A stretch of 64,000 nt of DNA from Singulisphaera acidiphila DSM 18658 (lineage in GTDB: Bacteria > Planctomycetota > Planctomycetia > Isosphaerales > Isosphaeraceae), in contig NC_019892.1 of the NCBI RefSeq assembly GCF_000242455.2, positions 8,504,744-8,568,743 of the forward strand, given 5' to 3'. A program made the translations under genes and the position numbers. Position 1 is the first letter of the stretch. Each line of letters opens with the position of its first letter. The notes below the pieces were generated by a model. That model saw only the letters and a list, made by a program, of their open reading frames with translations. It had not been told where the DNA came from and did no database searches. Below are positions 27,258 through 34,743 of the stretch, one piece after another.

Positions 27258-28796
27258 ATGCGAAAATTTTGGATCACGCTCGGCGGCACCTTCGCCATTG
27301 CCCTCACCCTGACCAGTGGGGGCGTGGCCCAAATCCCCGGCTCAACGGAATCACGACTCGGTCCCCGACCCGGCGAACGTGGCGGCCAAACTGGCGGCGA
27401 AGCCCCGATCCAGGGGGGGCTTGGCCCCGGCTTCTCCCGTGCTCCGTCGTCGATCATGCGGCCCGGCGGCAACCCGAACCTCCCGCCTCCACCGGCTTTG
27501 AGCCCGATCGAAGAAGCCCCTGCTTTCGAGCTCCCCTTGTACGGATCGCTCGAGTTGCCAGCGCGGGGCGAGGACGAGGGGCCGCCTGACGGCCTGACCA
27601 TCGACCAGGCCATCGCAATGCTCCTGGACCGAAATACCGATCTCCAGTCGAAGTTCCTGGAGATCCCGAAAGCCCAGGCCGACATCCTGACCGCCGGCCT
27701 GCGCGCGAACCCAATCCTCTACTACGACACCCAACTGATTCCTTACGGCAACTACTCGGAGGCTCGCCCCGGCGGCCAGACGCAGTACGATCTGAACGTC
27801 ACCGTTCCCCTCGACGTCAACAACAAGCGACGGGTTCGCCGGGACGTGGCCAGCCAGGCCAGGAAGGTGGTCGAGGCCCAGTATCAGGACGCCGTGCGAC
27901 TCCGGATCAACGACCTCTACACCGCCTACGTCGACGTCCTCGCTGCGCGAGAGACAGTCCGCTACGGCCGGGCCAGCGTCGAAGGTCTCAACCAGATCCT
28001 CACGGTCACACAATCCCAGCACCGTGGCGGCGAGTTGACCCGCGCCGATGTCGAACGGATCAAGATCCAGCGTGACGCGGCCGAGGTGGGTCTGACCGAG
28101 GCCGAGGAGGCCCTCCGCGAGTCTCGCCTTTCCCTCGCGCCCTTGCTCGGCCTCCGCCTCGACCAGGCCGAGGCACTCGAGTTGAAGGGTTCGATCGCCG
28201 ACACCGCCCCGCCGCCGCCATCGGGCGATGCGCTGATCCAGACGGCTCTCGCGTCGCGGCCGGACCTCGCCGCCTACCGGTTGGGAATCAAATATGCCGA
28301 GTCAGACGTTCGTCTCGCCCGCGCAGAACGATTCCAGGACGTCTACCTCCTCGCCCAACCCTACACGTTTCAGAACAACGAGCCCTTCCACACCAAGAGT
28401 GCCCACTCCTGGGGCGTCGGGATGACGGTGCCATTGCCGATCTTCGATCGCAACCAGGGGCGAATCCAGCGGGCCCAGGTCAACGTCCGCCAGACACAAA
28501 TCGACCTGGCAACTCTGGAGCACCGGGTCGCGACCGATGTCCGTCAGGCCGAGCGACGGTACACCATCAGCCGCAAATCCGCCGATCGGATTGATCGCGA
28601 TCTCCTCCCCGCCGCCGTTCGGGTTCGCGAAACGGCCCTACGACTCTATCGCAGTGGCGAGACGAGCATCGTCGATTTCCTCAACGCCCAGCGCGAGTAC
28701 AACGACCTCGTCCGCCAGGCTCGCGACACCCTGGTTCGTCATCGACGGAGTATGCTTGATCTGAACACCGCGGTCGGACAACGAATCATGCCTTGA
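27258..28796 (+). CDS. TolC-family outer-membrane efflux protein
   Basis: 512 residues with a signal peptide (1-25, ending GGVAQ), a Gly/Pro-rich linker to about residue 95, and two OEP repeats. The first repeat includes TIDQAIAMLLDRNTDLQSKFLEIPKAQADIL, the second LASRPDLAAYRLGIKYAESDVRLARAER; GVGMTVPLPIFDRNQGRI marks the second beta-barrel strand region. Forms the outer-membrane tunnel for the RND pump encoded upstream (123 bp gap). The long Pro/Gly linker after the signal peptide is unusual for TolC proteins and common in planctomycete envelope proteins. Confidence 0.93.
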   Translation: MRKFWITLGGTFAIALTLTSGGVAQIPGSTESRLGPRPGERGGQTGGEAPIQGGLGPGFSRAPSSIMRPGGNPNLPPPPALSPIEEAPAFELPLYGSLELPARGEDEGPPDGLTIDQAIAMLLDRNTDLQSKFLEIPKAQADILTAGLRANPILYYDTQLIPYGNYSEARPGGQTQYDLNVTVPLDVNNKRRVRRDVASQARKVVEAQYQDAVRLRINDLYTAYVDVLAARETVRYGRASVEGLNQILTVTQSQHRGGELTRADVERIKIQRDAAEVGLTEAEEALRESRLSLAPLLGLRLDQAEALELKGSIADTAPPPPSGDALIQTALASRPDLAAYRLGIKYAESDVRLARAERFQDVYLLAQPYTFQNNEPFHTKSAHSWGVGMTVPLPIFDRNQGRIQRAQVNVRQTQIDLATLEHRVATDVRQAERRYTISRKSADRIDRDLLPAAVRVRETALRLYRSGETSIVDFLNAQREYNDLVRQARDTLVRHRRSMLDLNTAVGQRIMP

Positions 28797-29263
28797 TCCG
28801 AGAGGGTGGACCGACCCCGGCCCCCAGGCCAGGGCTAAATAAGGTTCTCCCGCACTTTTACGCACTCATTTCCAGCGGGGGGTAACTGTCAGGACAGGGG
28901 AGACGGGGGAATCACCCGGCCTGCACTGAGCCCGCCCGCAAAGCGAGACCGAAGGCCCGAATGAAGTGAACCAAGAGACAAGGGCGAAGGAAGGTCGGGG
29001 ATACCGGCTCAGCTGCCTTGACGGCTGGGGGGCAGAGCCCCCGGAAGAACGCTGCTGCTCGCAAATATCGATTCAACCGGATTCGTCTCTCGCTCAGTTC
29101 CTCGCGCGGATAGAATCGAAATGATTCAAGGTCCGCATGCCTTGTGCTCCCCACCATCCCTCGCTCGTCGGGTGTCTCTAATCGTCGGCGAGAGCGGCTC
29201 CGCTGCTAAGTCGAGTTTTGAGCTGCGGAGCACAAGGCAAGCGTCACATGGTGCAGTCGCAAA
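28797..29263. other. Intergenic stretch holding a small palindromic repeat
   Basis: Separates the efflux operon from the two-component genes. The right half (29111-29238) contains a repeat found again at 32561-32660. Elsewhere I see no gene or clear promoter. Confidence 0.5.
29111..29238. repeat. MITE-like repeat, copy A (inverted ends)
   Basis: Starts TAGAATCGAA. GCCTTGTGCTCC at 29139-29150 is exactly complementary to GGAGCACAAGGC at 29227-29238, giving a ~100-bp element with 12-bp perfect ends (longer with mismatches). Bases 29111-29207 closely match 32561-32660 in the same orientation. Two copies plus inverted ends suggest a small non-autonomous mobile repeat or a structured intergenic repeat. 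Confidence 0.6.
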
Positions 29264-29938
29264 ATGAAGTTGTTGCTCATCGAGGATGACCGCAGGGTTG
29301 CCGCCTATCTTCGCAAGGGAATCGTCGAGGCGGGTTTCGCGGTCGATATCGCTCACCGAGGGGATGACGGGCTGCACCTCGCGCGGGTCGGTGATTACGA
29401 TCTCATCGTCCTCGATGTGATGCTCCCCGGCTGCGACGGCTGGTCCGTGATCGCCGACTTGAGGGCAGCGGGCCGGTACACGCCGGTCTTATTCCTGTCT
29501 GCGATGGACGCCGTCTCCGATCGCGTGCGGGGATTGGAGTTGGGGGCGGACGATTACCTCGTCAAGCCATTCGCCTTCTCGGAGTTCCTCGCCCGGGTGC
29601 GGACCGTTATCCGGCGAGGCTCGACCCGGCAGAATGAGATCCTCCGCGTCGGCGACCTCGAAGTCGATACGGTGCGGTTCGCCGCGAGCCGCTCGGGCCG
29701 CAAGCTCGACTTGACGCCGAAGGTGTTCAGCCTGCTCGCCCTGCTCGCAAGGCGGGCAGGCGACGTGCTGTCTCGGACACTCATCGCCGAACAGGTCTGG
29801 GACATGAACTTCGACAGCGACTCGAACGTGATCGATGTCCAAGTCCGCCGCCTCCGCTCGAAAGTCGATGACCCGTTCCCATCCAAGCTCATCCACACGG
29901 TCCGCGGGGTGGGTTATGTCCTCGAAGTCCGAGACTAA
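29264..29938 (+). CDS. OmpR/PhoB-family response regulator, CusR/CopR-like
   Basis: 224 residues. Receiver: LLIEDDRRVAAYLRKG, phospho-acceptor Asp in LIVLDVMLPGCDGW (about residue 51), Lys in DDYLVKPFAFSEFLARVRTVIRR. Winged-helix DNA-binding domain: LDLTPKVFSLLALLARRAGDVLSRTLIAEQVWDMNFDSDSNVIDVQVRRLRSKVD. The DMNFDSDSNVIDVQVRRLR segment is typical of the heavy-metal response regulator subgroup (TIGR01387 type). Overlaps its sensor kinase gene by about 20 bases. It probably controls the RND operon just upstream, which fits CusRS/CzcRS arrangements. Confidence 0.94.
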   Translation: MKLLLIEDDRRVAAYLRKGIVEAGFAVDIAHRGDDGLHLARVGDYDLIVLDVMLPGCDGWSVIADLRAAGRYTPVLFLSAMDAVSDRVRGLELGADDYLVKPFAFSEFLARVRTVIRRGSTRQNEILRVGDLEVDTVRFAASRSGRKLDLTPKVFSLLALLARRAGDVLSRTLIAEQVWDMNFDSDSNVIDVQVRRLRSKVDDPFPSKLIHTVRGVGYVLEVRD

Positions 29939-31286
29939 GGCCTGGTCGATGGGCGGCCGGATGGCCGCCTGGTATGCCGGGTCGGCGGCCGTCCTTCTCG
30001 TTCTCGGGACGACGAGCTTATACCTGACAATCGCGGCCAGCCTCGATGCCGAGGTGGACGCATGGCTCGGCTACTCGACCGAATACTTGGGGAAGGATCA
30101 ACCCCGAACAGGCAAGCTGCCCGATAAGGATGAATTGGGGGGCGATGACTTCCGCATCCGCGATGAGGACGGGCACATCCTCTTCGAGACACCGGCTGCG
30201 GCGGATCGAATACCGTCAGTGTTGGTGCCCGGTGCGGCTGGCGTCGAGTATCGCACGGCCGCGGGGCGATGGGTTCGTGCCCTCTCGCGGCGGGTCGGCG
30301 GGCGTACGTATGAAGTTGCCTCCGACCGGACCCATGAGTTGGGGCTGTTGGCGCTGTATCGGCGTTACATGCTCGTTGTAATGATCATGGGGGTGGCCGT
30401 GTCGTCGGTCGTCGGCATCGTGCTCATCCGTCGGGGCCTCCGGCCGTTGAAAGAGATCGCCGCAACGGCCCACCGCATCGGCCCCAAGGAGTTGGGCGAA
30501 CGAATCGCGGTGGAGGAACTGCCCGCCGAGTTGGCCGACCTGGGCCGGACCTTCAACGTCATGCTCGACCGGCTTCAAGGATCGTTCGGCCGCTTGGTGC
30601 GGTTCTCCGGCGACATCGCCCACGAGCTTCGCACGCCCGTCCATGCGATCCGCAACGTCTCCGAAGTCGCACTCGCCACCTCTCGCACGCGGGAAGAGGA
30701 CCGTGAAGCATTGGCGGCTTGCCTGGAGTCGGCGGCGGGGCTCTCCCGCCTCATTGAGCGGTTGTTGTTCCTGGCCCGGGCCGACGATCCGCGAACGGTG
30801 CTCGAATTGGAGGCGTTCGAGATGGGCGGTGAGCTTGAGGCCATCCGTGAATTCTACGAACCGTCGGCAACCGAGGCGGGCGTCGATCTTGTGGTGGACG
30901 CCCCGGACTGCTTGGTCTGTAGGCTCGATCGAACCCTGTTTCAGCGGGCGATCGGGAATCTCCTAACAAACGCCTTGACGCACACGCCTGCGGGCGGGCG
31001 TGTGACAGTCACCGCGTCGGTGGAGGGGAAGACGTTGTTCGTCTCCGTGTCGGATACGGGCATCGGGGTCGCCGAGGAGCATTTGCCGCATCTCTTCGAC
31101 CGATTTTATCGGCCCGACCGGGCCCGGACCGCAGGCCAAGGGGTCGGGCTGGGCCTCTCGATCGTGAAGAGCATCGTCGAGCTTCACCGGGGCCGTCCGT
31201 CGGTCGCGAGTCGACCGGGCGAGGGCACCGTGGTCACCATGCATTTCCCGGCCTACGGAGATGACGAAACCGTCATCTCGGCGTAA
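29916..31286 (+). CDS. Heavy-metal-type sensor histidine kinase
   Basis: 456 residues from ATG 29916; an ATG at 29949 (after TAAGG) is an equally good start and only shortens the tail before TM1. TM1 (RMAAWYAGSAAVLLVLGTTS), a short periplasmic domain of about 130 residues, TM2 (MLVVMIMGVAVSSVVGIVLI), HAMP (LRPLKEIAATAHRIGPKEL), HisKA with FSGDIAHELRTPVHAI, HATPase with NLLTNALTH, VSDTGIGVAEEHLPHLFDRFYR and GVGLGLSIVKSIVELH. The RMAAWYAG start and GDIAHELRTP motif are as in CusS-like kinases. The frame overlaps the regulator gene. Confidence 0.92.
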   Translation: MSSKSETKAWSMGGRMAAWYAGSAAVLLVLGTTSLYLTIAASLDAEVDAWLGYSTEYLGKDQPRTGKLPDKDELGGDDFRIRDEDGHILFETPAAADRIPSVLVPGAAGVEYRTAAGRWVRALSRRVGGRTYEVASDRTHELGLLALYRRYMLVVMIMGVAVSSVVGIVLIRRGLRPLKEIAATAHRIGPKELGERIAVEELPAELADLGRTFNVMLDRLQGSFGRLVRFSGDIAHELRTPVHAIRNVSEVALATSRTREEDREALAACLESAAGLSRLIERLLFLARADDPRTVLELEAFEMGGELEAIREFYEPSATEAGVDLVVDAPDCLVCRLDRTLFQRAIGNLLTNALTHTPAGGRVTVTASVEGKTLFVSVSDTGIGVAEEHLPHLFDRFYRPDRARTAGQGVGLGLSIVKSIVELHRGRPSVASRPGEGTVVTMHFPAYGDDETVISA

Positions 31287-31358
31287 CGCGGTCGTCATCT
31301 GAGTTTGGGTAGTCTCGTCGGGTCGTTCACCGAGGCCATCCTGAACCGGAGCCGTTCC

Positions 31359-32441
31359 ATGTCGCGACGCCACGCCACCGCACGCGGGTTCACGCTGATC
31401 GAACTCCTGGTCGTTATCTCGATCATCGGCATCCTGATCGCCCTGCTCTTGCCCGCCGTCCAGGCGGCCCGCGAGGCGGCCCGGCGTGCCCAATGCACGA
31501 ACAACCTGAAGCAACTCGCCCTGGCCGCCCACAATTACGAGTCCGCCAACGGGTGCTTCCCGATGGGCTCTCCCGTGAAGGTGGCGACATACTCCTCCGG
31601 CTGGATCAAGGCGGGAGAGTACGATTGGGGGCACAGCATCTTCGTGGCGATGCTGCCCCAGATGGAGCAGAGTGCCCTCTTCAACGCGGTGAACTTCTCG
31701 TTGAACATCGAGATGCCCGAGAACATGACGATACATCCGAGTCAGATCAACGCCCTGTTGTGCCCGAGCGACTCCACCGGGTGGCAGATCGACACGCCGA
31801 CTCAATGGGCGAACTACCCCGGTTTCCGCGTGGCCCACGGCAGCTATAGCGGCAGCACGGGCACGTGGTCACATTGGGCGTGGAGCCCTTCGTCAACGCC
31901 CTCGCTGGCGACGCTCGCGTCCCAGGACAACGGGATTTTCTTCGTCAACAGCCGGACACGGATCGCCGACGTGACCGACGGCACGAGCAACACGATCCTC
32001 TTGGGGGAACGGGCTCTCCCCGATCGATATCGAACGTTTACGAATTGGTGGTTCTCCGGCTGGACCGGGGCCAGCCTGTTCGACACCTTGACCGCGATGA
32101 ATCCGCAACGGCTCGTCGCAATCTCGTCCCTCCCGGCTCCCGGCCCGAGTGATTGGCCGGGCGTCCAAGATAATGCCCTGATGAACTCCGCGTCGAGCCG
32201 GCATCCGGGCGGGGCCAATTTCGCGATGGCGGACGGCTCGGTGCGGTTCCTCAAGGAGACGATCCAGAGCTGGCCGGTCGATTCGTTCGGCAATCCCACC
32301 GGGGTGAAGGACGGCGGCGGAACCATTCATCCGTTCGACGGGACCACCCTCTATACGCTCCTGCCGGGCACGAGCCCGGGCATCTACCAGGCCCTCTCGA
32401 CACGAAGCGGAGGCGAGGTCATCAGTTCGGACAGCTATTGA
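31359..32441 (+). CDS. DUF1559 domain protein (prepilin-type N-terminus)
   Basis: 360 residues beginning MSRRHATARGFTLIELLVVI with GGAG upstream; the cleavage site is between G and F. Body motifs: PAVQAAREAARRAQC, NLKQLALAAHNYESANGCFP, LLCPSD, VTDGTSNTILLGERAL, SSRHPGGANFAMADGSVRFLKE (the H-x-DG-like motif). Ends RSGGEVISSDSY, close to the ending GGEVVSSSDY of the DUF1559 protein at 8.1-9.1 kb. Directly follows the sensor kinase (72 bp), so it may be co-transcribed with the two-component system, an uncommon partner. A strong terminator follows. Confidence 0.95.
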   Translation: MSRRHATARGFTLIELLVVISIIGILIALLLPAVQAAREAARRAQCTNNLKQLALAAHNYESANGCFPMGSPVKVATYSSGWIKAGEYDWGHSIFVAMLPQMEQSALFNAVNFSLNIEMPENMTIHPSQINALLCPSDSTGWQIDTPTQWANYPGFRVAHGSYSGSTGTWSHWAWSPSSTPSLATLASQDNGIFFVNSRTRIADVTDGTSNTILLGERALPDRYRTFTNWWFSGWTGASLFDTLTAMNPQRLVAISSLPAPGPSDWPGVQDNALMNSASSRHPGGANFAMADGSVRFLKETIQSWPVDSFGNPTGVKDGGGTIHPFDGTTLYTLLPGTSPGIYQALSTRSGGEVISSDSY

Positions 32442-32489
32442 GTGCCGGCGATTCGTCGGGAGGTGGATGACGAGTAAATAAGGTTGCCT

Positions 32490-32531
32490 CCGGCCCCTGC
32501 CGTCTTCGGACGGTGAGGGCCGGTTTTTTTT
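32490..32531 (+). terminator. Rho-independent terminator after the DUF1559 gene
   Basis: CCGGCCC pairs with GGGCCGG, with an inner CCGTC-TTCG-GACGG tetraloop hairpin, and eight T follow at once (32524-32531). A textbook terminator for the efflux/two-component/DUF1559 block. Confidence 0.88.
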
Positions 32532-32560
32532 CCTTCATTCAACACTGCGGCCTGGTCGAG

Positions 32561-32660
32561 TAGAATCGAACGCTCAAGGCCCGCGTGCCTTGTCGTGCTC
32601 CCTACCATCCCTCGCTCGCCGGGAGCCTCTAATTGTCGGTGAGAAGCAGCCACGCCGCTC
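32561..32660. repeat. MITE-like repeat, copy B
   Basis: Starts TAGAATCGAA, like copy A at 29111, and follows it to the segment ending in CGCCGCT. Shared landmarks in order: TGCCTTGT, a GTGCTCC box, CCATCCCTCGCTCG and TCTAAT-GTCGG. The far inverted end of copy A is not conserved here, but GAGAAGCAG (32641-32649) pairs with CTGCTTCTC (32687-32695). The two copies are direct repeats bracketing the two-component and DUF1559 genes. Confidence 0.6.
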
Positions 32661-32857
32661 AGACGTGCTCATGGCAAAGCCAGGCTCTGCTTCTCGCTCA
32701 TGCTCAATCGCTCCGCAAAAGTCGTGCTGACGGCCTTCTCACGAGTGTCGTGAGCCCTACGCTAGTAGTCTGGGCGTAGGCGTTTGGCGGCGGTGGATCT
32801 TCCAGGGGAAGGCTCGTCGTCGGCGTTCGCCGTGAGTTATAGGTATCCAACCCAACG

Positions 32858-33154
32858 TTGAAAGAAGTGCGTACCTTCGCAGCCGGGGTGCCGGCGACGA
32901 GGTCTATGGCGGCGGTCCGGAAGCTGGCCGACGGGCCGCCCCAAAAAAGTCGGGCGATGCCCCGGAGCTGATCGCGCAGACAGTCCCGGAGGCCCGCCGT
33001 CTGCTGGTGCGGCTGCTGTGGAGCCGCCTGCCGGAGCCCAAGGAGGTCTTGAGCTGGTCGGAGTGGCGACGGGCCCACCAGGCGTTCGCGCGGCGATGCC
33101 ACTACACGACAAGAAGCGGGACGCCGAACCCCCGGATTAGTTACCACTGTAGCA
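32858..33154 (+). pseudogene. IS701-family transposase remnant (several internal deletions)
   Basis: Scattered pieces of an IS701 transposase on the plus strand: a GDEVYGG fragment (near 32890) that in relatives carries the second catalytic Asp, then in another frame the C-terminal piece LVRLLWSRLPEPKEVLSWSEWRRAHQAFARR. The latter corresponds to LVRLLWSHLPELEEVLSWSE in the other copy at 39.7 kb. The right end TTAGTTACCACTGTAGCA (33137-33154) matches that copy's right end except for one base and is followed by CTAA, which fits the YTAR target of this family. No left end was found. Non-functional. Confidence 0.8.
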
Positions 33155-33197
33155 CTAAGCGTCGTCCCGCTGCACCTGCACCGCGAAAGGAGTCGCG

Positions 33198-33582
33198 ATG
33201 AAAAAGCCAAGGGAGTTCGTCTTAGACGGCTCGGTCGCGATGGCATGGTATTTCGCCGACGAGTCGAACCCATACGCCGATGCGATCCTCACGGACCTCG
33301 AAACGGGACGCGCCCTCGTTCCTTCCCTTTGGCCGCTCGAAGTGGTCAACACGGTGCTGGAAACGCTCGACCGAAGCCCAGGTGGCGGCGTAGCTGGGCA
33401 TCCTCGAGACGTTCTCCATCGAAGTTGATGGGGAGACGACGTCCCACGCCTAGAGCGGCACGCTGGCCTTGGCCCGCTCGCAGAACCTCTCGGCCTACGA
33501 CGCGGCGTATCTCGAACTCGCGACTCTCGACGGAAAGCTCAAGGTCGCCGCTCTCGCGGTGGGCATCCCCATCTACGGGTGA
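33198..33582 (+). pseudogene. Broken type II toxin gene, VapC-like PIN domain
   Basis: The first frame gives MKKPREFVLDGSVAMAWYFADE, the PIN start with the first acidic residue and an AAAGGAG ribosome site, then the match shifts by one frame near 33380. The second frame restores PIN sequence (LGILETFSIEVDGETTSHA, then ALARSQNLSAYDAAYLELA with the C-terminal acidic site) and ends VAALAVGIPIYG. That second frame contains two in-frame TAG codons (near 33391 and 33453); the second stands where relatives have a Trp codon (TGG). At most ten codons of an upstream partner frame remain before the IS701 end, so the antitoxin is gone. Toxin inactivation after loss of the antitoxin makes sense. Confidence 0.8.
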
Positions 33583-33603
33583 TTTCCACCCGCTCAAGGG
33601 CTC

Positions 33604-34512
33604 TCAATTCGCCACGAGCCGCGCCCTCATCTGCCCCGCCTCCTCGGCCGGCGTCACGCCGAAGAGCCGCTTGAACTCCCGGCCGAATTGCGACGCACTC
33701 TCATATCCGACGGCCCGCGCTGCGGTGCTCGCGTTGTATCCGTCGTGGGTCATCATCCGCCTCGCGTGGTCGAGCCGGACTCGCTTGAGATACTGGAGCG
33801 GCGAGCTGGACGTCACGACCTTGAAATGGTGATGGAAGACCGTGGGGCTCATCCCGGCCATCCTGGCCAACTCCTCGACCTTCAGGGGCTTGGCGTACTC
33901 GGCGTGGACGTGCCTCAAGACCCTGGCGATCCCGGAGAAGTGGTCGTCGCGGCCGGCCAGGGACCGGACGGCGCCGTCACGCTCGCCGCGTAGCACGCGG
34001 TAAACGACCTCGCGCACCAACTGGCGGCCGAGCATGCGGCTGTCCACCGGGCACTTGAGGCACTCGACCAGCCGGCAGGCCGCAACGCCCAGCTCCTCGC
34101 TCATCGGGGTCGTCGAGATTCCTCGCGGGGGCGTCGCGACCGGCGGCGGGGGCTCGTCCAGTTCGATGAGCATCTGGCCGAGCATCGCCGGGTCGACGGC
34201 GACCGAGACGACGAGCACGGGGTCTTCTCGGCTCGCCTCCCACTCGCACTCCGCGGGCAGCGGCACCGACAGGGCGAGGTAGTTGAACGGGTCGTATTGA
34301 TAGACCTCGTCGCCGAGGTAGACCCGCTTGCGCCCCCGGCCGACGATGAGGATCCTCGGCTGATAGACGACCGGGACGCGGTGCATCGAGGAAGTGGAAG
34401 TGCGAATCACCTCCACGCCGTCGATGTGCGTCGGATGCCTTCCCTCGCGATGGGCCACCTCGTCGAGGAGGCCCGCAAGCCGGTCGCGAATGTCTGCCCT
34501 GTGTTCCATCAT
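33604..34512 (-). CDS. AraC-family transcriptional regulator (AraC_N type)
   Basis: 302 residues. The N-terminal AraC_N domain (PF06719 type) includes VPVVYQPRILIVGRGRKRVYLGDEVYQYDPFNYLALSVPLP and DPAMLGQMLIELDEPPPP. The C-terminal domain has two HTH motifs: PLKVEELARMAGMSPTVFHHHFKVVTSSSPLQYLKRVRLDHARRMM and NASTAARAVGYESASQFGREFKRLFGVTP. Start 34512 (MMEHRADIRDR) follows GGGAGCGG; 34509 is equivalent. It is divergent from the hydrolase operon, the usual layout for an AraC_N regulator and the aldehyde/hydrolase genes it controls in Proteobacteria. It ends 21 bp from the end of the vapC remnant (convergent). Likely acquired with the island. Confidence 0.92.
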   Translation of the reverse strand: MMEHRADIRDRLAGLLDEVAHREGRHPTHIDGVEVIRTSTSSMHRVPVVYQPRILIVGRGRKRVYLGDEVYQYDPFNYLALSVPLPAECEWEASREDPVLVVSVAVDPAMLGQMLIELDEPPPPVATPPRGISTTPMSEELGVAACRLVECLKCPVDSRMLGRQLVREVVYRVLRGERDGAVRSLAGRDDHFSGIARVLRHVHAEYAKPLKVEELARMAGMSPTVFHHHFKVVTSSSPLQYLKRVRLDHARRMMTHDGYNASTAARAVGYESASQFGREFKRLFGVTPAEEAGQMRARLVAN

Positions 34513-34743
34513 CCGCTCCCAAGACGCCCGTCTGGCCACAGGATTAGGTTACCGAAATCCCGAAGGAATCGCCATGCTGGCCGGAATACCGAAGGTTTAG
34601 GCTAGAACTACGGAGGAACGTACCTTTCCGTTTCCAGGAGACTGGCGTCTAATCAACCTACCGGGCCCGGCATCGACCACAGCCCGGACTACGACCCCTG
34701 CGGGATGAAGGGACCGTCCCCCCAAGCAGCCGGGAGACCTTAC

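Larger units (their letters stand above)
32442..32857. other. Intergenic stretch: terminator, repeat copy B, then island boundary
   Basis: Holds the terminator and repeat copy B. After about 32700 the sequence has no recognised gene until the IS701 remnant begins near 32858. An open minus-strand frame across 32704-33273 reads antisense to the remnant and has no recognisable motifs. Confidence 0.5.

Noticed and set aside
32704..33273. 189-codon minus-strand gene
   Set aside because: It runs antisense across the IS701 remnant and into the vapC start; no recognisable motif or start context.
33385..33460. Amber (UAG) recoding in the vapC gene
   Set aside because: The same gene also has a frameshift and a lost antitoxin, and neighbouring genes use TAG as an ordinary stop (for example ftsY). 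Decay explains it better.
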